A DNA stretch of 9,252 nt, taken from positions 1-9,252 of the forward strand of contig JAFGNY010000385.1 in assembly GCA_016926765.1 (NCBI GenBank). The letters are read 5' to 3'. Made by a program: the position numbers and the translations under genes. A model generated the notes under the pieces. The model worked only from the letters and a program-made list of their open reading frames with translations, was not told the DNA's origin and did not search any database. This DNA is from Bacteroidales bacterium. Its GTDB lineage: Bacteria > Bacteroidota > Bacteroidia > Bacteroidales > FEN-979. Positions within the stretch are counted from its first letter, which is position 1; every line of letters begins with the position of its first letter. This document shows positions 5,469 through 9,252 of this stretch, piece by piece.

Positions 5469-7840
5469 AACCCACAAAGCATCGCTTTCCTGCAATCTTT
5501 TTTCTTCTCTTTCTCAGCAGGATCTGTTTTGCACAAACCGGAACATCTTCTGATAATCGTCAGTTTATTATCCACTGGATTGATACTCTCAACTATACGG
5601 CAAACCAAACGGTTCAGGTAGACCGATTCAAGGCAAAAGAGAATGCCATGCAGGCTCTTTATCTTGCTGAACAGATCCATTATTTCAAAGGTCAGGCTGA
5701 AGCATGCGAGATGATCGGGATGTACTTCGCAGGAAGCGATGAATTTGAGGAGGCACTGAAAATGTACGTCCGATTCCTCGAAATTGAGAAACAACTTGGA
5801 AATACTGATGATATAATCAGGGGCAATCTGCGGATTGCAGCTATGTACCTTGATCTTCAGAATTTCGAACTAGCTGAAAATTATATTGAAAATGCTTTTA
5901 TTCTTGCTTTAATTGATGGAAAAGACAAAAACCTTGGATGGGTTTATTTCTACAAGGGAATCTATTACTATTCTATCAAAGAATACACAGCAGCTATGAA
6001 TGCTGCACTCAAGGAATATACCTATTTCATCCGGCTCAATGACCCTGAGATGCTCGGAAGATCCGAGAAGTTAGTTGGAGATATCTATGTTGAAGAGGGG
6101 AAGTTGGATGAAGCTCTTCAAGCTTACGACCGGGCAATTGAGCAGTTCAATAAAACCAATTTTTACAATGAGAAAGGAAACATCTTAACACGGATTGCCC
6201 ATGTTTATCAACAAAAAAATGATTTATCTGCTGTCCTGAGTTTTAATCTTCAAGCGCTTTACATCAGAGAATCTTTGGGACATTTAATCCTCATCAGCCA
6301 CTCGCTTGTCAATATAGGTAAAACCTATAGCATGATGGGGCAGTCTGACTCGGCTCTGTATTATTATCAACGCGGCATTGAAGTTGCCCTTGAAAGTGAA
6401 AACAATTTTGCTATCCAGCACGCCTATTATCAACTCGCCTCCCTCTATGAAACTATCGGGGATTATCGGAAAGCGATGGAATACAGCCATCTCCATTTTG
6501 AATCATACCAGAAATATTCTGAAGAACATACCAAATCAGAGATCTTCGCTTTTGAGGTGAAATCCCAACTGAAATCTGTCGAAGCTCAAAACCAGCTCCT
6601 AAAACAGAAGATTGCGATTCAATCCCTTGAACTTCGAAACCAAAGTTATTCAGAACTGATTACACAACTCATCATTGGAACCATCGTTGCGTTGTTGCTG
6701 TTGTTGGTATATATTTTTGAACGCAACAAACTGGGAAAGAGCAGGCTTGAAATAATTAATCAGCAACTGAACAGGGAAGTTGACGAACGAAAGCTCACGG
6801 AAGTACAACTTCGGATCAGCGAAGAGCTTTACCGTTTTGTAACCGGAAATACCCTTGACCTTATTGTGCAGATGGACCGTAATTTAAACTATCTCTACTT
6901 CTCTCCTTCCCTTTTCAGGATGTTTGGATACAACCCGGAAGATAAAGACACGATCCCTTCCGTCCAGGAAATTATCCCCGGTATTTTTCACAAAGAGTTA
7001 CAAATCCAGTATATTGGAATGATCCGGAATAAAGAACCAGCGATCTTCACACACCAGTCGAGACGGAAAGACGGCTCTCTGTTTTGGTCGGAAAGCCTGG
7101 TGAATCCGATTTTCAATCCTGTGACAGGAACACTCCAGGAGACGATCACCGTGATACGTGACATCACTGACCGGATGGCTTTTGAAGAATCACTTGCCGA
7201 AAACGCGAGGCAAAAAGAGCTGTTACTGAGAGAGATTCATCACAGGGTCAAGAATAATTTCGCAATCCTGGTCAGCCTGCTGAATATGCAAAAGTTCAAC
7301 TCCGACCACGGAAACTCCCTGGACTTTCTGACCAGCCTGCAGGGACGAATACGGACCATGTCTCTCGTTCATGAACTCCTCTACAGGTCGAATGACCTTG
7401 ACTATATTCATTTCGGTGAGTACCTGAATCAACTGGTCAGTATTATTTCACGGGCTTACAATGACAAACCTGTCAAGATAAACGCTTCCATCGAGTCCTG
7501 TATCCTTGATGTTGAAACAGCGCTTCCCCTGGGATTAATTTCAAATGAAATTCTTACCAATTCCTTTAAGTATGCGTTTGCTGACAACCCTGAAGCCGAG
7601 TTATGGATCGATTTGAAACGGAACAAGAATGCCGATAATTCAGGAGATCCATTTACCCATACGTTGACGATCCGCGATAACGGGCCTGGCTTACCAAAGG
7701 GCTTTTCCGCTGACAATCAGAAATCTATGGGATCACAGATCATCGAGTTACTGATTGATCAACTCGAGGGACAACTCCATTATTCAGGAGAAGGAGGCGC
7801 TTCCTTCACGATCTATTTTTCGGATGAGAAAAGATTGTAA
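5465..7840 (+). CDS. TPR-PAS sensor histidine kinase (HisKA_2 type)
   Basis: A 791-residue membrane sensor kinase. Order of parts: a signal peptide (1-23, hydrophobic IFFLLFL core, likely cut at CFA|Q); about seven TPR-like helical repeats (roughly 78-350, for example 204-230, 237-270, 277-312 and 317-350); a coiled-coil-like stretch (355-395); one membrane helix (about 400-418); a linker helix (422-455); a PAS domain (about 452-572, ending in TVIRDITDR); a HisKA_2 phosphoacceptor domain with LLREIHHRVKNNF (587-599, phosphoacceptor His in HHRVKNN); and a HATPase domain with N-box SNEILTN (693-699), DNGPGLP (738-744) and MGSQIIELL (755-763). The TPR part should be periplasmic and the kinase cytoplasmic. 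All catalytic boxes are intact. There is no receiver domain and no response regulator in the window, so the partner is elsewhere. The start is fixed by the signal peptide and the ATGA overlap with the glycosyltransferase, indicating translational coupling. The ligand is unknown. Confidence 0.95.
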   Translation: MKPTKHRFPAIFFLLFLSRICFAQTGTSSDNRQFIIHWIDTLNYTANQTVQVDRFKAKENAMQALYLAEQIHYFKGQAEACEMIGMYFAGSDEFEEALKMYVRFLEIEKQLGNTDDIIRGNLRIAAMYLDLQNFELAENYIENAFILALIDGKDKNLGWVYFYKGIYYYSIKEYTAAMNAALKEYTYFIRLNDPEMLGRSEKLVGDIYVEEGKLDEALQAYDRAIEQFNKTNFYNEKGNILTRIAHVYQQKNDLSAVLSFNLQALYIRESLGHLILISHSLVNIGKTYSMMGQSDSALYYYQRGIEVALESENNFAIQHAYYQLASLYETIGDYRKAMEYSHLHFESYQKYSEEHTKSEIFAFEVKSQLKSVEAQNQLLKQKIAIQSLELRNQSYSELITQLIIGTIVALLLLLVYIFERNKLGKSRLEIINQQLNREVDERKLTEVQLRISEELYRFVTGNTLDLIVQMDRNLNYLYFSPSLFRMFGYNPEDKDTIPSVQEIIPGIFHKELQIQYIGMIRNKEPAIFTHQSRRKDGSLFWSESLVNPIFNPVTGTLQETITVIRDITDRMAFEESLAENARQKELLLREIHHRVKNNFAILVSLLNMQKFNSDHGNSLDFLTSLQGRIRTMSLVHELLYRSNDLDYIHFGEYLNQLVSIISRAYNDKPVKINASIESCILDVETALPLGLISNEILTNSFKYAFADNPEAELWIDLKRNKNADNSGDPFTHTLTIRDNGPGLPKGFSADNQKSMGSQIIELLIDQLEGQLHYSGEGGASFTIYFSDEKRL

Positions 7841-7862
7841 GCATTGAAAATAGTTACATTTG
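7835..7862 (+). promoter_or_regulatory. Candidate Bacteroidota promoter for the gpsA-like gene
   Basis: TACATTTG at 7855-7862 matches the -7 consensus TAnnTTTG exactly. TTG at 7835-7837, which overlaps the kinase's last codon, is 17 bases upstream, near the short end of the expected spacing. The start codon of the next gene begins only 4 bases after the box, so transcription would begin at or very near the ATG and give a leaderless or almost leaderless mRNA. Read-through from the kinase gene, whose stop is 26 bases before the start codon, is an alternative source of transcript. Confidence 0.5.
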
Positions 7863-7866
7863 CTTC

Positions 7867-8859
7867 ATGAATACTGCTCAAGAACAAATCACCTTTATCG
7901 GTGCCGGCGCTATTGCAACCGCCCTGGGGAACATCCTTGCTGCCAAACCCGAATACCGGGTCATCCTGCATTCAATCGATGATGAAGTTGTTCACTCCAT
8001 CACAACGAACCATCTGAATCCGAAATCTTTTCCTTCAATCCATCTGCATCCTTCCCTAAAAGCAACTGCAAATAATCAGGTCCTTCGTGATTCTTCTCTG
8101 CTGTTTTTAGCGATCCCATCTGTTTTCCTCATCGATTACCTGGAATCCATCCGTTCTTATATCCCTGAAAAAACGATCCTTGTAAACCTTGCCAAAGGAT
8201 TTGGAACAGAACACAAGACAATCTGCGGATGCTTGAAACAGAGGTTTCCAAATCCTGTATGCACCCTGAAAGGGCCTACCTTTGCCAGGGAGATTATCAT
8301 GCAGTTACCCACCGGATTCTCATTGGGGTATTCGCACGAAAATCAGATCGACACGTTCAGGCAGCTCGTTACAGATACCTCCATTTATCTTGATTTTACC
8401 CCCGACATTACCGGCGTGGAGATTCTCAGCATCCTGAAAAATATCTATGCCATTGTTCTCGGCATCGTGGATGCCCAGTTCAACTCACCGAATTTAAGGT
8501 TCCTGATCCTGACCAAAGCGTTTCGAGAGATGCGCAGGATCCTGCTCCATTTTGGGGGAGAAGAAGAGACCCTGTTCAACTATTGTGGTTATGGGGATTT
8601 CACCCTCACAGCCCTGAACGATCTCAGCAGGAACCGGACCCTCGGCCTCCTGATCGGAAAAGGTTTCTTTACCCAGCACATCTCCCATGAGTTGGTGCTG
8701 GAAGGGAAAACAGCTGTGACCATCTTTTATGAAGAGCTCTCCAAGAATCTTTCTGTACCGGAGCGCTTCCCTATTGTTGCAGAACTGTATCAGATCTTCA
8801 ACACGGCCTATGACATCTCATCGTTCGTTCATGCCATTCTTTCGCTGAAGGAGTCCTGA
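7867..8859 (+). CDS. gpsA: Divergent NAD(P)-dependent glycerol-3-phosphate dehydrogenase (GpsA-like)
   Basis: A 330-residue cytosolic dehydrogenase of the GpsA family, which interconverts dihydroxyacetone phosphate and sn-glycerol 3-phosphate for phospholipid synthesis. The N-terminal Rossmann domain has ITFIGAGAIATALG (8-21, GxGxxA form), LLFLAIPS (78-85) and NLAKGF (107-112). The all-helical C-terminal domain has KGPTFAREI (135-143), LKNIYAI (190-196, catalytic-type lysine K191), GYGDFTLT (241-248, D244 and T248) and SRNRTLG (254-260, R255 and N256). The residues that bind substrate in characterised family members are therefore kept. Several usually strict motifs differ, however: SGPxxA reads KGPTFA, GLGDL reads GYGDF, and the ITRG block reads LTKAF (215-219). 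It is most likely a functional but divergent GpsA or a paralogue with altered substrate preference. A perfect TAnnTTTG box sits just upstream, and tmRNA follows 24 bases after the stop. Confidence 0.85.
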   Translation: MNTAQEQITFIGAGAIATALGNILAAKPEYRVILHSIDDEVVHSITTNHLNPKSFPSIHLHPSLKATANNQVLRDSSLLFLAIPSVFLIDYLESIRSYIPEKTILVNLAKGFGTEHKTICGCLKQRFPNPVCTLKGPTFAREIIMQLPTGFSLGYSHENQIDTFRQLVTDTSIYLDFTPDITGVEILSILKNIYAIVLGIVDAQFNSPNLRFLILTKAFREMRRILLHFGGEEETLFNYCGYGDFTLTALNDLSRNRTLGLLIGKGFFTQHISHELVLEGKTAVTIFYEELSKNLSVPERFPIVAELYQIFNTAYDISSFVHAILSLKES

Positions 8860-8866
8860 TTTTTCG

Positions 8867-8874
8867 TATCTTTG
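8867..8874 (+). promoter_or_regulatory. Candidate -7 box for ssrA
   Basis: TATCTTTG matches TAnnTTTG exactly and ends 9 bases before the first base of mature tmRNA. That is the right distance for a transcript with a few extra 5' bases removed by RNase P. The -33 element is poor: the nearest candidate is ctg at 8845-8847, 19 bases upstream. The gap from the gpsA stop (8859) to the RNA is only 24 bases, so no other promoter fits between them. Confidence 0.6.
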
Positions 8875-8883
8875 TGCCCTCAT

Positions 8884-9249
8884 GGGGCTGACCGGTTTTG
8901 ACAGCAGGGAAGTAGCCTTGTAAGCATGCCGAGTTTCGGTACAGGGGTCTCGATAAAACTTCTGTGCAAGCCATAATAACTGGCGACTATCAATATCAGA
9001 TGGCTGCTTAATTTTAGAAATTAAGCGCCTTTGTCTCCCGGGAAACCTTTCTCAGCGGTGTTCCGGATGAGGCATCAAAAAAGTTGAGATAGGTGTGGTG
9101 AGGTTCCGGCATCACAGCGAAATAAAGGAACTACGGACCGGATAGGCTGGCCGCTGGCCGGTTTGGTCCCTACAATCAACCAGCGGATAAGCATGTAGAA
9201 AGCACCGATGCTACCTGTTTGGACGAGGGTTCGAATCCCTCCAGCTCCA
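8884..9249 (+). ncRNA. ssrA: tmRNA (transfer-messenger RNA), one-piece
   Basis: tmRNA rescues stalled ribosomes in trans-translation with SmpB, tagging the nascent protein for proteolysis. The 366-base RNA begins ggggctg (8884-8890), which pairs with cagctcc (9242-9248) to form the alanine-type acceptor stem containing the G-U pair read by alanyl-tRNA synthetase; the discriminator base is a9249. The T arm is gagggttcgaatccctc (9225-9241). Pseudoknot 1 is visible: cgag 8930-8933 with ctcg 8949-8952, interleaved with acag 8941-8944 pairing ctgt 8962-8965. A late pseudoknot is also visible: ggacc 9135-9139 with ggtcc 9165-9169, interleaved with ccgctgg 9151-9157 pairing ccagcgg 9180-9186. The tag frame is 8982-9011, and its stop lies in a 9-bp hairpin (9006-9014 with 9018-9026), as in helix H5. 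The 3' CCA is not encoded (genome reads caa). It is a single uninterrupted molecule, not a permuted two-piece form. Confidence 0.97.
8982..9011 (+). other. ssrA: tmRNA proteolysis-tag reading frame, GDYQYQMAA
   Basis: The resume codon ggc at 8982 follows ccataataact and is followed by gac tat caa tat cag atg gct gct taa, giving GDYQYQMAA after the alanine carried by tmRNA itself. The end in hydrophobic-Ala-Ala is what ClpXP-type proteases recognise. A second in-frame stop (tag, 9015-9017) sits three bases past the first and forms the loop of the H5 hairpin. The resume codon is inferred from position and from the glycine start common in Bacteroidota tags, not demonstrated. Confidence 0.85.
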
Positions 9250-9252
9250 CAA

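Noticed and set aside
5444..5794. Minus-strand open frame across the glycosyltransferase-kinase junction
   Set aside because: It is opposite the kinase signal peptide and first TPR, both well supported.
9225..9252. Integration site for a mobile element at the 3' end of ssrA
   Set aside because: ssrA is a frequent attachment site in bacteria, but the window ends at the gene, with no integrase or duplicated 3' end visible.

Overview
The window looks like a piece of a Bacteroidota (Bacteroidetes) chromosome. Three signs point that way: several start sites match the Bacteroidota promoter -7 consensus TAnnTTTG and no convincing Shine-Dalgarno sequences precede the genes; there is a large TPR-PAS-HisKA_2 sensor kinase of a kind common in that phylum; and the intergenic DNA at the left edge is built of short tandem repeats. 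No rRNA, insertion sequence or CRISPR array is present.

Layout, left to right. Positions 1-143 are non-coding and consist almost entirely of consecutive short tandem repeats with 8-, 7-, 9- and 7-base periods, the last of which runs into the first gene's start codon. nadC (quinolinate phosphoribosyltransferase, NAD synthesis) and a YihY-family inner-membrane protein follow on the plus strand and overlap by 26 bases. They converge on a minus-strand pair, a class I methyltransferase followed by a Wzx-like polysaccharide flippase, which overlap by 11 bases. A perfect 9-bp inverted repeat in the convergent gap is a candidate two-way terminator. Diverging from the minus-strand pair is a plus-strand pair, a GT4-type glycosyltransferase and a 791-residue hybrid-input sensor histidine kinase, joined by a 4-base ATGA overlap. 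A divergent GpsA-like glycerol-3-phosphate dehydrogenase comes next, with its own perfect TAnnTTTG box almost touching the start codon. The window closes with a complete tmRNA (ssrA).

The middle of the window (about 2000-5470) is a small surface-glycan cluster: methyltransferase, lipid-linked glycan flippase and glycosyltransferase. The translational coupling of the glycosyltransferase to a sensor kinase with no adjacent response regulator suggests, as inference only, that envelope glycan production and envelope sensing are linked. The flanking genes (nadC, yihY, gpsA, ssrA) are housekeeping. I did not find a convincing wholly new system. The most notable points are the glycosyltransferase-kinase coupling, the divergent GpsA with a near-leaderless promoter, the tmRNA tag sequence GDYQYQMAA, and the stacked micro-repeats before nadC.
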